From Microbacterium bovistercoris (GTDB lineage Bacteria > Actinomycetota > Actinomycetes > Actinomycetales > Microbacteriaceae): 64,000 nucleotides of DNA. Shown in pieces: positions 10,101-18,033 of the stretch (positions are counted from its first letter, which is position 1; every line of letters begins with the position of its first letter). Under the pieces are notes generated by a model. That model was not told where the DNA came from and made no database searches. It saw nothing but the letters and a program-made list of their open reading frames with translations. A program made the position numbers and the translations under genes. The stretch covers positions 105,832 to 169,831 of the forward strand of contig NZ_QUAB01000043.1 in assembly GCF_003387575.1 (NCBI RefSeq), in the 5' to 3' direction.

Positions 10101-11955
10101 CGGGATGCTGCGCTCCGAGCACATCCGGCTCGTCGCCGCCTTCGATCACCGGCACGTGTTCGTCGACCCCGAACCGGATGCCGCGGCATCCTTCGCCGAG
10201 CGTCGCCGCCTGTTCGAACTGCCGGGGTCGTCGTGGGACGACTACGACCGTTCGCTGATCTCCGCCGGCGGCGGCGTGTTCCCGCTGTCGCTGAAGTCGA
10301 TCGCCGTGACCCCGCAGATGGCCGCGGCACTGGGGATCGACCCGGCGGTCAAGACGGTGACGCCGCTCGAGCTCAAGCGCGCCGTGCTGCTCGCCCCGGT
10401 CGACCTGTTCTGGAACGGCGGCATCGGCACCTACATCAAAGCGAGCGATGAGACGGATGCCGAGATCGGTGACCGCGGCAACGACGCGATCCGTGTGAAC
10501 GGGCGGGACCTGCGCCTGAAGGTGGTCGGCGAGGGCGGCAACCTCGGCGTGAGCCAGCGCGGCCGCATCGAGGCGGCGCTCGCGGGCGTCAGCATCAACA
10601 CCGACGCCATCGACAACTCGGCGGGCGTGGGCACCTCCGACCGCGAGGTCAACATCAAGATCCTGCTCGGCGCGATCGAGCGCGCCGGTCGTCTCGACCG
10701 GGAAGCGCGCAACACGCTGCTGCAGTCGATGACCGACGAGGTCGCCCGCCAGGTGCTGCGCGACAACTACGAGCAGAACGTGCTGCTCGGCAACTCGCGC
10801 GCCAACGCCGCCGTCATGCTGCCGGTGCACGAGCGCCTGATGGAATGGCTGGAGCAGCGCGAGGAACTCGACCGCGAACTGGAGTTCCTGCCGACGGCCG
10901 CCGAGGTGCAGGTGCGTGCCGGCGAGGGCCGAGGGCTCACCCGGCCGGAGTTCGCGGTGCTCGTCGCCTACGCGAAGCTCGCGCTCAAGGCCGATCTGAG
11001 CACGAGCGACCTCGCCGACGACCCGTGGTTCGCCCAGACGCTGGCGGAGTACTTCCCCGAACAGGTGCGGCAGACGTACGGGGCGGACCTCGACGCGCAT
11101 CCCCTGCGCGCCGAGATCGTCGTGAACACGGTCGTGAACTCGATGGTGAACCGCGGCGGCATCACGTTCGCCTCGCGGGCGGCGGAGGAGACCGGGGCAT
11201 CCACCGTGCACATCGCGCGGGCCTACGTCGCGGTGCGCGAGATCTTCGACCTGCGCAGCTTCGTCGTCGCCGTGGAGGCCACCGACAACCTCGTGCCCAC
11301 GGCGGTGCAGACCGACATGTACCTGACGTTCCGCAGGCTGCTCGACCGGGCATCCCGGTGGTTCATGCAGCATCGCCCCGACCCGTTCGACATCGGGCGG
11401 CAGATCGACGACTTCCGCGAGCCGGTGACGTCGCTGTGGGCGCAGCTCGGCGAGCTGCAGCGCGGCGCCGACCTGGAGCGCTACGAGGGCCGCGTGCAGG
11501 AGCTGGAGGATGCCGGGGTGCCGGCCGAGCTGGCACGGCACGCATCCGGCATCCTGGACGCGTTCCCGCTGCTGGACGTCGCCGAGAGAGCACGCGCGAA
11601 CGGCTGGGACACCGGTGAGCTGGCGGCGCTGTACTTCGCGCTGTCGGCGCGCCTGGGCTTCGAGCCGATGCTGACCAAGGCGACGGCACTGCCGCAGGGC
11701 GACCGCTGGGGCTCGATGGCGCGCGCGACCATGCGCGACGACCTGTATGCCGTGATGATCGAGCTCACCTCGACCATCGCGCAGCAGACCGAGACGGCCG
11801 ACCCGGATGCCCGGATCGAGGCGTGGCTGGATCAGGGCGGCCCGTCGGCGCGGCGCGTGCTCGACGAGGCGCTCGCCGCGGCAGTGGCGGAGGACGGCGA
11901 CGGCCTGGCGACGCTGTCGGTCGCGGTGCGCAGGCTGCGGTCGCTGGTGCGCTGA
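7165..11955 (+). CDS. gdh: NAD-specific glutamate dehydrogenase, large (180 kDa) class
   Basis: 1,596 residues, the usual length of the large NAD-GDH class. It deaminates glutamate to 2-oxoglutarate and ammonium in the cytoplasm, a mainly catabolic role. The N-terminal half carries ACT-like regulatory segments ('DDAPFLVDSVTAAVARQGL', about 92-110). The catalytic core has 'FGKVARGGLRWSDRREDFR', 'VPTGSKGGFFAKR' with the substrate-binding lysines, and nucleotide-binding stretches 'VGVGDMSGDVFGNGML' and 'KVVGEGGNLG'. ATG 7165 follows a purine-rich AGAGGGGA. No frameshift is visible over 4.8 kb. Confidence 0.97.
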   Translation: MGEQAASAALDEAFEALDPALRAGMERLVAGLDPEDIAERDPRDIVGAALSMRELAARRDRGQTHVAVFTPTLSEHGWSSRRTIVNICTDDAPFLVDSVTAAVARQGLSVNLLVHPIVEVRREDDGTLLEIGARGGELESWIHLEVDRIPTAEGRADLEQRLTEVIADVHAAIDDWQPMRRACLDIVTDLRTSPPATADPATIRPAIDFLSWLADDNFTFLGYREYDLKTEENGEDVLVPVPHSGLGILRKPTTAVAHLRPEAQRTARDPRLLTITKANSRATVHRDVYLDYIGARMFDDEGNVIGERRFLGMFTSAAYAASVLTLPIVSPKVRAVLEASGFSPASHSGKDLLQVLEDYPRDELFQDTPEHLLKVASEVSRLRERRRARSFLRRDEFGRFVSVLVYLPKDRYNTALRLRVENLLRTEFAAESIDHATRVGDGPLAQLHFVVRVPRGSSLPEVDEADLQAKLVEAVRGWDEGLVDALDHTHGEDETARLLAQYGDAFPLAYKESVRPDEALDDIALLEMLDEQEFAVHLNVPERGDADKRVLTLLSHREYPLTQVLPILTDLGVDVVEERPYTITLPNGEVRYISDFGLVAPGLDDAGSERWHDPAWGADFEAAFSASWTGAAESDRLNSLVLLGGLDWRRIVVLRSIAMYLRQIGSAFSVEYIEQALVANAGLSRDLVRLFELRFDPAVTGDRDAQADAAEAALLEALDGVSSLDDDRILRTFIGVIAATWRTNFYQPASDGSPKPWVSMKLDCRRVPGLPKPHPMAEIWVYSPEVEGVHLRFGKVARGGLRWSDRREDFRTEVLGLVKAQMVKNAVIVPTGSKGGFFAKRLPAPSDRAAWLEAGKAAYRTFIRGLLDLTDNRVGTDIVPPAEVVRRDGDDSYLVVAADKGTATFSDIANGISAEYGFWLDDAFASGGSAGYDHKAMGITARGAWESVKRHFRELGLDTQTEDFTVVGVGDMSGDVFGNGMLRSEHIRLVAAFDHRHVFVDPEPDAAASFAERRRLFELPGSSWDDYDRSLISAGGGVFPLSLKSIAVTPQMAAALGIDPAVKTVTPLELKRAVLLAPVDLFWNGGIGTYIKASDETDAEIGDRGNDAIRVNGRDLRLKVVGEGGNLGVSQRGRIEAALAGVSINTDAIDNSAGVGTSDREVNIKILLGAIERAGRLDREARNTLLQSMTDEVARQVLRDNYEQNVLLGNSRANAAVMLPVHERLMEWLEQREELDRELEFLPTAAEVQVRAGEGRGLTRPEFAVLVAYAKLALKADLSTSDLADDPWFAQTLAEYFPEQVRQTYGADLDAHPLRAEIVVNTVVNSMVNRGGITFASRAAEETGASTVHIARAYVAVREIFDLRSFVVAVEATDNLVPTAVQTDMYLTFRRLLDRASRWFMQHRPDPFDIGRQIDDFREPVTSLWAQLGELQRGADLERYEGRVQELEDAGVPAELARHASGILDAFPLLDVAERARANGWDTGELAALYFALSARLGFEPMLTKATALPQGDRWGSMARATMRDDLYAVMIELTSTIAQQTETADPDARIEAWLDQGGPSARRVLDEALAAAVAEDGDGLATLSVAVRRLRSLVR

Positions 11956-11985
11956 GCGGGGCCGGCCTGCATGCCGGTGTGCGCC

Positions 11986-12465
11986 TCAGCTCTCGGGCGT
12001 CTCAACGTGCACTACGACCTCGTGGTGGATCGGCGTCTTGATCGAGCGTGCGATGAAGCAGTAGTCGCCGACCCGCTCATGCAGTTCTGCGGCTGCTGCA
12101 GGGTCGCTGGCCGCGGTGATCGTCACGGTGGGGCGCAGGGTGACGCTCTCGAACTGGCCGGCGCCCGTGGCTTCCTCGACCATGATCCCAGCAGGGTGAT
12201 CCTCGTAGGCGGTCACGACCACGCCGGCCTGGGCGGCGAGGCCGAGGTACCAGAGCATGTGGCATTGTGCGACCGAGGCGAGGTAGAGCTGTTCGGGGTT
12301 CCAGCGGGTGGGATCCCCGCGGAAGGCGGGATCCGAGGAGCCGAGCAGTGCCGGCGGACCGGAAGCCGCCACCTCGTGGTCACGCGAGTACGCGCGAGGG
12401 GAGGCCGTGCCCGCGCCGCTGTTGCCGGTCCAGGTCAGCTGGATCTCGTAGTCGTGTGTCGTCAT
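11986..12465 (-). CDS. OsmC family peroxiredoxin-like protein
   Basis: 159 residues. OsmC/Ohr proteins reduce organic hydroperoxides with two cysteines. 'NPEQLYLASVAQCHMLWYLGLA' carries the first active-site Cys, and 'VGDYCFIARSI' carries the second. The start overlaps the stop of the GntR-type regulator gene by 4 bases (ATGA), so the two are translationally coupled and the regulator probably controls this gene. A second OsmC lies at 22894-23346. Confidence 0.9.
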   Translation of the reverse strand: MTTHDYEIQLTWTGNSGAGTASPRAYSRDHEVAASGPPALLGSSDPAFRGDPTRWNPEQLYLASVAQCHMLWYLGLAAQAGVVVTAYEDHPAGIMVEEATGAGQFESVTLRPTVTITAASDPAAAAELHERVGDYCFIARSIKTPIHHEVVVHVETPES

Positions 12466-13109
12466 GACGCGCTCCTTGTCGGGATCGGGCGCTGGCGCAG
12501 CGCCTCTCGGGTTGCGAACGCATGGTGTTCCACGGCGGCTCGTGCTGCCTCAGTATCGCCGTTGTGGAGCGCCCGCAGGATGATTTCGTGCTCCGCATGC
12601 ACCGCCTGAGCGCGCTCGGGGGTCCCCAGACTGCGCCTCGTGCTGATCGTGATCTGGTCCCACCAGCCGCTCAGCGTGCTGCTGATGACGGGATTGTCCG
12701 CCAGTGCGGCAACCGCCTCATGAAACGCGCGGTTCGCCTCGATCGCACGGGCGAGATCGCCGGAGAGGGTGTGGCCGTTCGTCTCGGCGGCCAGCGACGT
12801 CAGCGCCTCCAGACGAACAGGAGCGACTTCTCCGCGAGCCACTCGCTGCGCTGCCTGGAACGCGGCCGAACCCTCGAGGCCGGCGCGCGCCTCGTGCAGT
12901 TGGGCGAGTTCGACGTCGCTGAGCAGACGGAGGCGAATGCCACGCCCCTGAGCCCGCACGAGCCCATCGCCTTCGAGGCGCTGAAGCGCCTCGCGCACCG
13001 GCGTGCGGCTGACACCCAGGCGCTCGGCCAGCTGGGACTCGGCCACCCGCTCGTCCTCGCGGATGCCACCCGTCATCACCAGCGTGCGCAGCGATTCGTA
13101 GACCGTCAC
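12462..13109 (-). CDS. GntR/FadR-type transcriptional regulator
   Basis: 215 residues. The N-terminal winged helix has 'ESQLAERLGVSRTPVREALQ' (recognition helix) and a FadR/VanR-like all-helical ligand domain follows, with 'LHEARAGLEG' and 'ANRAFHEAVAALADNP' (metal/ligand His region). The frame stays open to an ATG at 13148, but that would put the two TTGCATGCAA boxes inside the gene; GTG 13109, where homologous-looking sequence begins ('VTVYESLRTLVM'), is preferred. First gene of a two-gene operon with osmC. Confidence 0.85.
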   Translation of the reverse strand: MTVYESLRTLVMTGGIREDERVAESQLAERLGVSRTPVREALQRLEGDGLVRAQGRGIRLRLLSDVELAQLHEARAGLEGSAAFQAAQRVARGEVAPVRLEALTSLAAETNGHTLSGDLARAIEANRAFHEAVAALADNPVISSTLSGWWDQITISTRRSLGTPERAQAVHAEHEIILRALHNGDTEAARAAVEHHAFATREALRQRPIPTRSAS

Positions 13110-13118
13110 CCCGCAAGT

Positions 13119-13148
13119 ATTGCATGCAATATCTAGTTTTGCATGCAA
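13119..13148. promoter_or_regulatory. Paired TTGCATGCAA operator upstream of the GntR-type gene
   Basis: Two perfect palindromes TTGCATGCAA lie at 13120-13129 and 13139-13148, centres 19 bp apart, about two helical turns. They are 10-40 bp upstream of the GTG start of the GntR-type regulator. Size and placement fit an autoregulatory FadR-class operator; binding is inferred. Confidence 0.6.
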
Positions 13149-13197
13149 TGCCGATACGTGTGGCCCGGAAGTGTCTCATGACCGAACCGGCCGGGAA

Positions 13198-13284
13198 TGT
13201 CGGGAACGCGGTCAGATGACACTGAATGTCGCGAGGTTCGCCAAATCTCGCGGGAACGGCGCAACTTTGTCGTGACACTTTCCC
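13198..13284 (+). mobile_element. Solo left end of a Tn7-like transposon (relic)
   Basis: Bases 13198-13230 (TGTCGGGAACGCGGTCAGAT then GACACTGAATGTC) and 13268-13284 (TGTCGTGACACTTTCCC) match the left end of the element at 25324-25412 in order, spacing and length (87 versus 89 bp). The first TGACAC box is again 18 bp inside the terminus. The 5 bases outside are GGGAA. No matching right end was found, and a broken IS256-family copy follows 128 bp downstream, so this is probably the remains of a second insertion. Confidence 0.65.
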
Positions 13285-13411
13285 GAGGCCTGTCGGACTC
13301 TTTGTCCACGTTGCGCTCGAGCGAGCAGGCAGCAGCTATCGCGATCGGGAATCGACGAGCGCTGTTTCTCTAGAGGTACCTTCATCGGGCGTCGGCTCGT
13401 GCCGGTCAGCA

Positions 13412-14045
13412 GTGCCCCTCAACGTGGTGTAGTTCGCGGTGACCGCACCGCCCTCGTCGTAGACGTGGGCGCGGTCACCGTGTAGTCCCTTCGAGGAAAC
13501 TCTCACATCCCACTCGAAAGGCATCTTCACGATGACCGCACCTCATATTGTCGACCCTGCCGGCCTGCTCAGCGAAGCCCCCGCGGATGCGTCGCCGGAT
13601 CTGATGCGCAGCCTGCTGCAGACGATGATCAACGCGCTGTTGTCCGCTGACGCGGACGCGGTGGTCGGCGCCGAATGGGGCCAAACGCTCCAGCGACCGT
13701 GTCGCCCAGCGCAACGGCTACCGGCACCGCGACCTCGACACCCGGGTCGGCACCATCGATGTCGCGATCCCGAAGCTCCGCCAGGGGACCTACTTCCCGG
13801 AATGGCTGCTCGAGCGCCGCAAACGGGCCGAGTCCGCGCTGATCACTGTGGTCGCGGACTGCTACCTCGCCGGCGTCTCAACCCGGCGCATGGACAAGCT
13901 CGTCAAGACCCTCGGGATCCATTCGTTGTCCAAGTCCCAGGTGTCGCGGATGGCGGCGGACCTCGACGAGCACGTCGACCAGTTCCGGCACCGTCCGCTC
14001 GGTGACGCCGGCCCGTTCACGTTCGTCGCCGCCGACGCCTTGACG
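13412..14045 (+). mobile_element. Truncated IS256-family insertion sequence
   Basis: Left terminal region with the shared AACGTGGTGTAG core, leader and about 510 bp of transposase, closely matching the intact copy at 35763-37166 (same leader block 'CACTCGAAAGGCATC' before the ATG). Similarity stops abruptly at 14045 after codons for AADALT, where a PheRS-like gene fragment begins. The right end is missing. Confidence 0.85.
13532..14045 (+). pseudogene. IS256-family transposase, frameshifted and 3'-truncated
   Basis: The product starts like the intact transposase ('HIVDPAGLLSEAPADASPDL'). One extra C after GAATGGGGC, near 13680, shifts the frame; removing it restores 'KRSSDRVAQRNGYRHRDLDT' and continuous similarity through 'DEHVDQFRHRPLGDAGPF' to the first catalytic Asp region. 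The second Asp and the Glu of the DDE triad are absent. It cannot encode an active enzyme. Confidence 0.85.
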
Positions 14046-14438
14046 ATCGGCATGGGTCTGGAACGCGCGCTGATGCTGCGCAAGGGCATCCCCGACATCC
14101 GCTACCTCCGCGCCGAGGATCCGCGCATCGCCTCGCAGATGCTCACCCTGGATCCGTGGCAGCACGTCTCTCCTCTGCCGGCCACCCGACGCGACATCTC
14201 CGTCGTGCTCGACGCCGCCGAAGACGAGGAGACTCTGGGCGACCGCATCCGCACCGCTCACGAGGACCTTCCCGATGCCGCCAGGGCGAGGCTCGGAACA
14301 CAGGAGGGCCAGGTCAATCTGCTGCTGCGGATCGTTCTGCGGCCGATCGATCGCACCCTCACGTCCGACCAGGCGAACGGCATCCGCAATGCGATCTACC
14401 GCGCGGTTCATGAAGGACCGGTAATGGAGCTGGTCTGA
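14046..14438 (+). pseudogene. 3' fragment of a PheRS-like protein (FDX-ACB end)
   Basis: The 130 residues begin with 'GMGLERALMLRKGIPDIRYL', the end of a class II aminoacyl-tRNA synthetase core (PheRS alpha-like motif 3 region), and continue into a ferredoxin-fold anticodon-binding domain ('RRDISVVLDAAEDEETLGDR' to 'AVHEGPVMELV'). It resembles the stand-alone PheRS-related proteins of actinobacteria, not PheT. The 5' portion is gone, and the IS256 fragment is fused to it in frame, giving an open frame of 196 codons from 13848. Whether the fusion is expressed is unknown. Confidence 0.65.
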
Positions 14439-14445
14439 GACCGGC

Positions 14446-14486
14446 GTCGTGCCCGGTCGCAGGCGCAGCCTGCGTCCGGGCACGAC
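14446..14486. terminator. Strong hairpin between converging genes
   Basis: Arms GTCGTGCCCGG (14446-14456) and CCGGGCACGAC (14476-14486) pair perfectly, and a second stem GCAGGC/GCCTGC lies inside the loop. It sits 8 bp after the PheRS-like fragment and before the end of the converging DUF1905 gene, so it may serve both strands. There is no clear T tract. Confidence 0.6.
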
Positions 14487-14509
14487 GGCGCGGATCGGAG
14501 TATGCAGCA

Positions 14510-14944
14510 TCAGCCGCGTAGCGCGGCGATGGCGTGCTCGATGCGTCGCTGCCGAGTCTCTGGTCTCTTCGCGCTCTCGACGGAGCGCACGACCTCGCGC
14601 CTGCGGCTGGACGTGAGAGCGTCGTAGGCCGCGCGGGCATCCTGATCGACATCGAGGGCGGCTGCGAGATCGTCCGGTTCAACGACGATGCGCGGTTCGG
14701 TGTCGAGCGTCAGTTCGACCTCGACCTGGTCGCCTATCGCCACGCCGACGGCCCGGCGGTTGGCGTTGCTGAGCCCGATCAGATGGCGGCCGCGCATGAT
14801 CGCGACCCGGCTCCGCCACGAATGATCGTTGATCCTGATCGTCACGGCGGGGCGAGCTCCCCCGCCGAGCGCTTCGACCACACCGGGCGGCACCTCCAGT
14901 CCGCGCATGGGCTCGGGCGGCTCGACCACGGCCAGGAACTTCAT
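14510..14944 (-). CDS. YdeI/OmpD-associated-like protein with DUF1905
   Basis: 144 residues. The first about 90 form a small beta-barrel of the DUF1905 type ('VPPGVVEALGGGARPAVTIR', 'GRHLIGLSNANRRAVGVAIG' and 'VEVELTLDTEPR'). The tail has the YdeI-like helical segment ('LDVDQDARAAYDALTSSRRR', 'AKRPETRQRRIEHAIAALRG'). Function is unknown; homologous domains are found near stress genes. Single gene, end to end with the PheRS-like fragment. Confidence 0.8.
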   Translation of the reverse strand: MKFLAVVEPPEPMRGLEVPPGVVEALGGGARPAVTIRINDHSWRSRVAIMRGRHLIGLSNANRRAVGVAIGDQVEVELTLDTEPRIVVEPDDLAAALDVDQDARAAYDALTSSRRREVVRSVESAKRPETRQRRIEHAIAALRG

Positions 14945-15013
14945 GATCTCTCCCTGCTCGCGACCGGCATCCGGGGCGATGCCGCTGGCACGGTCTCGGA
15001 TGCCGGTGCGCTG

Positions 15014-15427
15014 TCACTCGGCGTATGGCTGGTCCGGCGCGTGGTCGCTGTAACCCAGGCTCCAGATGTAGCCGTCCGGATCGGCGAATGTGGCGCCGTA
15101 TCCGCCCCACGGCAGGGCGCCGGCGGGTGTCAGAACGGTCGCGCCTGCCGCCTGCGCCTCTGCCAGGATCTCATCGACGCGGTTCTGGCTGCGGACGACG
15201 TAGGTCAGTACGACGCCGCTGAATCCGCTGCCTTCCGGGCTCGTGCCCACCTGTGCGGCGAGTCCGTCGCGTCCGTAGAAGCCGACCGGTGAGGCGCCGT
15301 CGGATTCGAAGAACACCGAGATGCCGAAGTCGCTCTGGATCTTCCAGCCGAGTCCTTCGGTGTAGAACTTCTTGGCCCGATCCATGTCCTGGACGCCGAG
15401 AAGAATCGAGCTGACGTGTGCTTTCAT
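15014..15427 (-). CDS. VOC family (glyoxalase-like) protein
   Basis: 137 residues with two beta-alpha-beta-beta-beta modules: 'ILLGVQDMDRAKKFYTEGLG' opens the first and 'FADPDGYIWSLGYSD' closes the second, with a metal-ligand-type Glu lacking a clear His partner. Family members bind or convert small electrophiles or confer resistance; this one cannot be assigned. It is divergent from the LysR gene at 15572, which may regulate it. Confidence 0.85.
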   Translation of the reverse strand: MKAHVSSILLGVQDMDRAKKFYTEGLGWKIQSDFGISVFFESDGASPVGFYGRDGLAAQVGTSPEGSGFSGVVLTYVVRSQNRVDEILAEAQAAGATVLTPAGALPWGGYGATFADPDGYIWSLGYSDHAPDQPYAE

Positions 15428-15571
15428 GCTGTACTCCCTGTTTGTGTGAGGTGATCGATTCCAGCATGCGAGAGCCGCGGCGCCTCATCAACGGGAGATG
15501 TCCCGACCGATCCATCAGTCATGCTTATGACAGGAGGGATAGGATCGGACGACCAGCACGGAGGCAACGCA

Positions 15572-16477
15572 GTGGAGCTTCGAGACATCGAGATCTTCCT
15601 CACCCTCGCCGAGGAATTGCACTTCGGCCGCACCGCGGAGCGACTGCACGTCTCGCAGGCGCGGGTCAGTCAGGTGATCGCCCAGCTCGAGATGCAGATC
15701 GGCGGAAGCCTGTTCGATCGCTCGAACCGCCGAGATGTCCGCCTCACGCCCGTCGGCGCCCGGCTGCGTGACGACCTCATCCCTGTTCATGACGCGCTGC
15801 AGAACAGCCTGGAACGCGCGAAGCTGTCTGCTCGCGGCATCGACGCCCGACTGCGAGTCGGGCTGATGCCGTACAACATTCCCGCCCTGCACGGCTACTG
15901 GGACGAGTTCGCCCGGCGCCACCCGCGATACGACCTGCAGGTGCGTCACGCGTCGTTCAACGACCCGTTCGGCAGCCTTCGCAGAGGCGAGATCGACGTG
16001 CTGGTCACCTGGCTCCCCGTCGAAGAGGCCGATCTGACGATCGGTCCCGCCCTGTTCACCGACTCCCGGGTTCTCGCGGTGTCCGTCGACCACGAGCTTG
16101 CCGGCAGGCCGTCGGTTTCCGTCGAGGAGCTGGCGGACTTCGCCCATATCAAGGTGCCCGGCATGCCGGAGGCGTGGGAGAACGGCTACCTGCCCTTCCA
16201 CACGCCGAGCGGAAGAGCGATAGAACGCGTCGAGTCCGTCACCAACGCTGACGAGCTGCTGCAACTCGTCAGCACGGGCGAGATCATCCATCCGTTCCCG
16301 GCTCACGTCGCCCACTACTGGTCCCTGCCCCAGATCCGATGGGTGCCGATCCCGGACCTGCCCCGGCTCACCTACGCGCTCGTCTGGCGCACAGCCGCCG
16401 AGAACAGCCTGATCCGCGCTTTCGCCCGGACTGTCGCAGATCTTGGGCCCACCCTCGAGGGGCGAGAACGACGTTGA
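15572..16477 (+). CDS. LysR family transcriptional regulator
   Basis: 301 residues. The N-terminal HTH reads 'ELRDIEIFLTLAEELHFGRT' then 'AERLHVSQARVSQVIAQLE'. A periplasmic-binding-protein-like effector domain follows (about 88-290). GTG 15572 is chosen as start because GGAGG lies 7 bases upstream. It is divergent from the VOC gene and ends 1 bp from the end of a paralogous LysR gene on the other strand. Confidence 0.9.
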   Translation: MELRDIEIFLTLAEELHFGRTAERLHVSQARVSQVIAQLEMQIGGSLFDRSNRRDVRLTPVGARLRDDLIPVHDALQNSLERAKLSARGIDARLRVGLMPYNIPALHGYWDEFARRHPRYDLQVRHASFNDPFGSLRRGEIDVLVTWLPVEEADLTIGPALFTDSRVLAVSVDHELAGRPSVSVEELADFAHIKVPGMPEAWENGYLPFHTPSGRAIERVESVTNADELLQLVSTGEIIHPFPAHVAHYWSLPQIRWVPIPDLPRLTYALVWRTAAENSLIRAFARTVADLGPTLEGRERR

Positions 16478-16478
16478 T

Positions 16479-17417
16479 TCAGCTCATGAGCTCGAGACGG
16501 CGCAACCACCACGCGTCGAGCTCGAGCTCGAGCGAGAGCTGGATGGGGCCGATCTCGCGCGCGATGTCGACGAGCTCGCGGGTCCAGCGGCCAGCCGGTC
16601 CGACACGTTGCACCATTCCCCATCTCAGCACGGGGCGCTCTTCGATCGGGATGTAGACGGCCGCGCCGCGGTCGTAGTACTTGAGTCCCTGACCGCAAGC
16701 AAAAGCCACGGCGCCGTCGTCCTCGGCGATGGACCAGAGAACCTCCTCACGAGTGCGCACTCGGCGCTTCGTCTGCGACGACGCATGACCGCCCGGAGAC
16801 ACGGCAGCCTCCCAATAGTCCGGCACGGGCAGACCGGAGGGCAGAACGTCGTACGCCGACAGCTCAGCCAGAGACACAGACGCTCGGGCGGCGAGCTCGT
16901 GCGCCGGCGCGACCATCGCGACGACGGGTTCGATGAACGCCTCCACGGCGACCTCGAGGTCGGGCTCGTGGACCGGAAGCCACAGGAGTGCGATGTCCAC
17001 ATCGCCGTTCCGTATCGGTGTGAACGGATCGTCGATCCGGATCTCACGGAGGCGTATGTCGACGTGTGGGAAGCGACTTCGGAAGAGGGCGGTGATCGGT
17101 GCCAGATCCTGCCACATCGGCCCCATCACCCCGAACGTGAGCGCATCTGGCCCGCCGAGCGCGGAGCTCTTCGCCGCTTCAACACCGTCGAGAATGCGTC
17201 GATAGCCGGCTTCGAGGTCGTCCCGCAGCTGCACACCGAGTGGGGTCAGGGCCACCTTGCGGCTGGTGCGTTCGAACAGCGGAGCACCGATCCGCTTCTC
17301 CTGCTTCGCGATCGACTGGCTGACCCGCGGCGGCGAGATGAACAGCCTCTCCGCTGTGCGACCGAAATGCAGCTCCTCGGCGAGGGTCAGAAAGATCTCG
17401 ATGTCGCGCAGCTCCAT
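16479..17417 (-). CDS. LysR family transcriptional regulator
   Basis: 312 residues, same subfamily as the neighbour at 15572: both begin 'ELRDIEIFLTLAEELHFGRT' but differ in the recognition helix ('FISPPRVSQSIAKQEKRIG'). The effector domain spans about 90-300. ATG 17417 has AAGGA upstream and matches the family's N-terminus. It is divergent from the AhpD-like/ABM gene pair at 17543, its likely target. Confidence 0.9.
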   Translation of the reverse strand: MELRDIEIFLTLAEELHFGRTAERLFISPPRVSQSIAKQEKRIGAPLFERTSRKVALTPLGVQLRDDLEAGYRRILDGVEAAKSSALGGPDALTFGVMGPMWQDLAPITALFRSRFPHVDIRLREIRIDDPFTPIRNGDVDIALLWLPVHEPDLEVAVEAFIEPVVAMVAPAHELAARASVSLAELSAYDVLPSGLPVPDYWEAAVSPGGHASSQTKRRVRTREEVLWSIAEDDGAVAFACGQGLKYYDRGAAVYIPIEERPVLRWGMVQRVGPAGRWTRELVDIAREIGPIQLSLELELDAWWLRRLELMS

Positions 17418-17542
17418 CCACAGCATCCTTCCGATCGTTAACTCCGGGCGCAAGGGGCGTTTCGCGCCTGGACATTGTTCGCGTTCGGGCGAATCGCGAG
17501 GCTAGGCACATGGAGAACAACCCCACCGCAAGGAGAGAAGAA

Positions 17543-18022
17543 ATGACCACGACGACACTCCCGACGAGCCCGCGGATGACCAATCCGGTCGCCCTCCTCG
17601 ACGGCGCCTCAGGTGCGATCTTCGCGCTCATGAAGGCCTCACGGCAGACGGACCTGGCGCACTCGACGCTCGAGCTGGTACACCTGCGGGTGAGCCAGAT
17701 CAACGGCTGCAGCCCCTGCGTCGACTCCGGCGTGAAGTCGGCCAAGCAGGCAGGCGAGACCGACGAGCGCCTGCATGCGGTGGTCGCCTGGCGCGAGACA
17801 CCGTACTTCACCGACGAGGAGCGCGCCGCACTGGCACTGGCCGAGAGCGCCACCCGGTTGGCCGATCGACCGGATGCCGTGTCCGACGAGGTCTGGAACG
17901 ATGCAGCGAGTTTCTTCGACGAGCGTCAGCTGGCCGCATTGATCCTGTACATCGCGACGACCAACCTCTTCAACCGCCTCAACGCGACCACGCGCCAGCT
18001 GGCCGGCCGCTCCTGGAAATGA
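17543..18022 (+). CDS. Carboxymuconolactone decarboxylase/AhpD-like protein
   Basis: 159 residues. All-helical CMD fold with the redox motif 'INGCSPCVDSGVKSAKQAG' (CxxC plus conserved downstream residues), as in AhpD-type alkylhydroperoxidases, and 'DEERAALALAESATRL'. ATG 17543 has a long purine-rich site (AAGGAGAGAAGAA). The stop overlaps an ATG-rich junction 12 bases before the next gene, so the two are probably co-transcribed and under the divergent LysR regulator. Confidence 0.88.
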   Translation: MTTTTLPTSPRMTNPVALLDGASGAIFALMKASRQTDLAHSTLELVHLRVSQINGCSPCVDSGVKSAKQAGETDERLHAVVAWRETPYFTDEERAALALAESATRLADRPDAVSDEVWNDAASFFDERQLAALILYIATTNLFNRLNATTRQLAGRSWK

Positions 18023-18033
18023 AAGGCACGACC

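Noticed and set aside
7402..11541. A 1,379-codon open frame antisense to the glutamate dehydrogenase gene
   Set aside because: It is a shadow of high-GC codon use: His/Arg/Val/Gly-rich, no domain, no ribosome site, and fully opposite a well-conserved enzyme gene.
13110..13148. Upstream ATG for the GntR-type regulator
   Set aside because: It would place two perfect TTGCATGCAA operators inside the coding sequence; GTG 13109 fits the family start.
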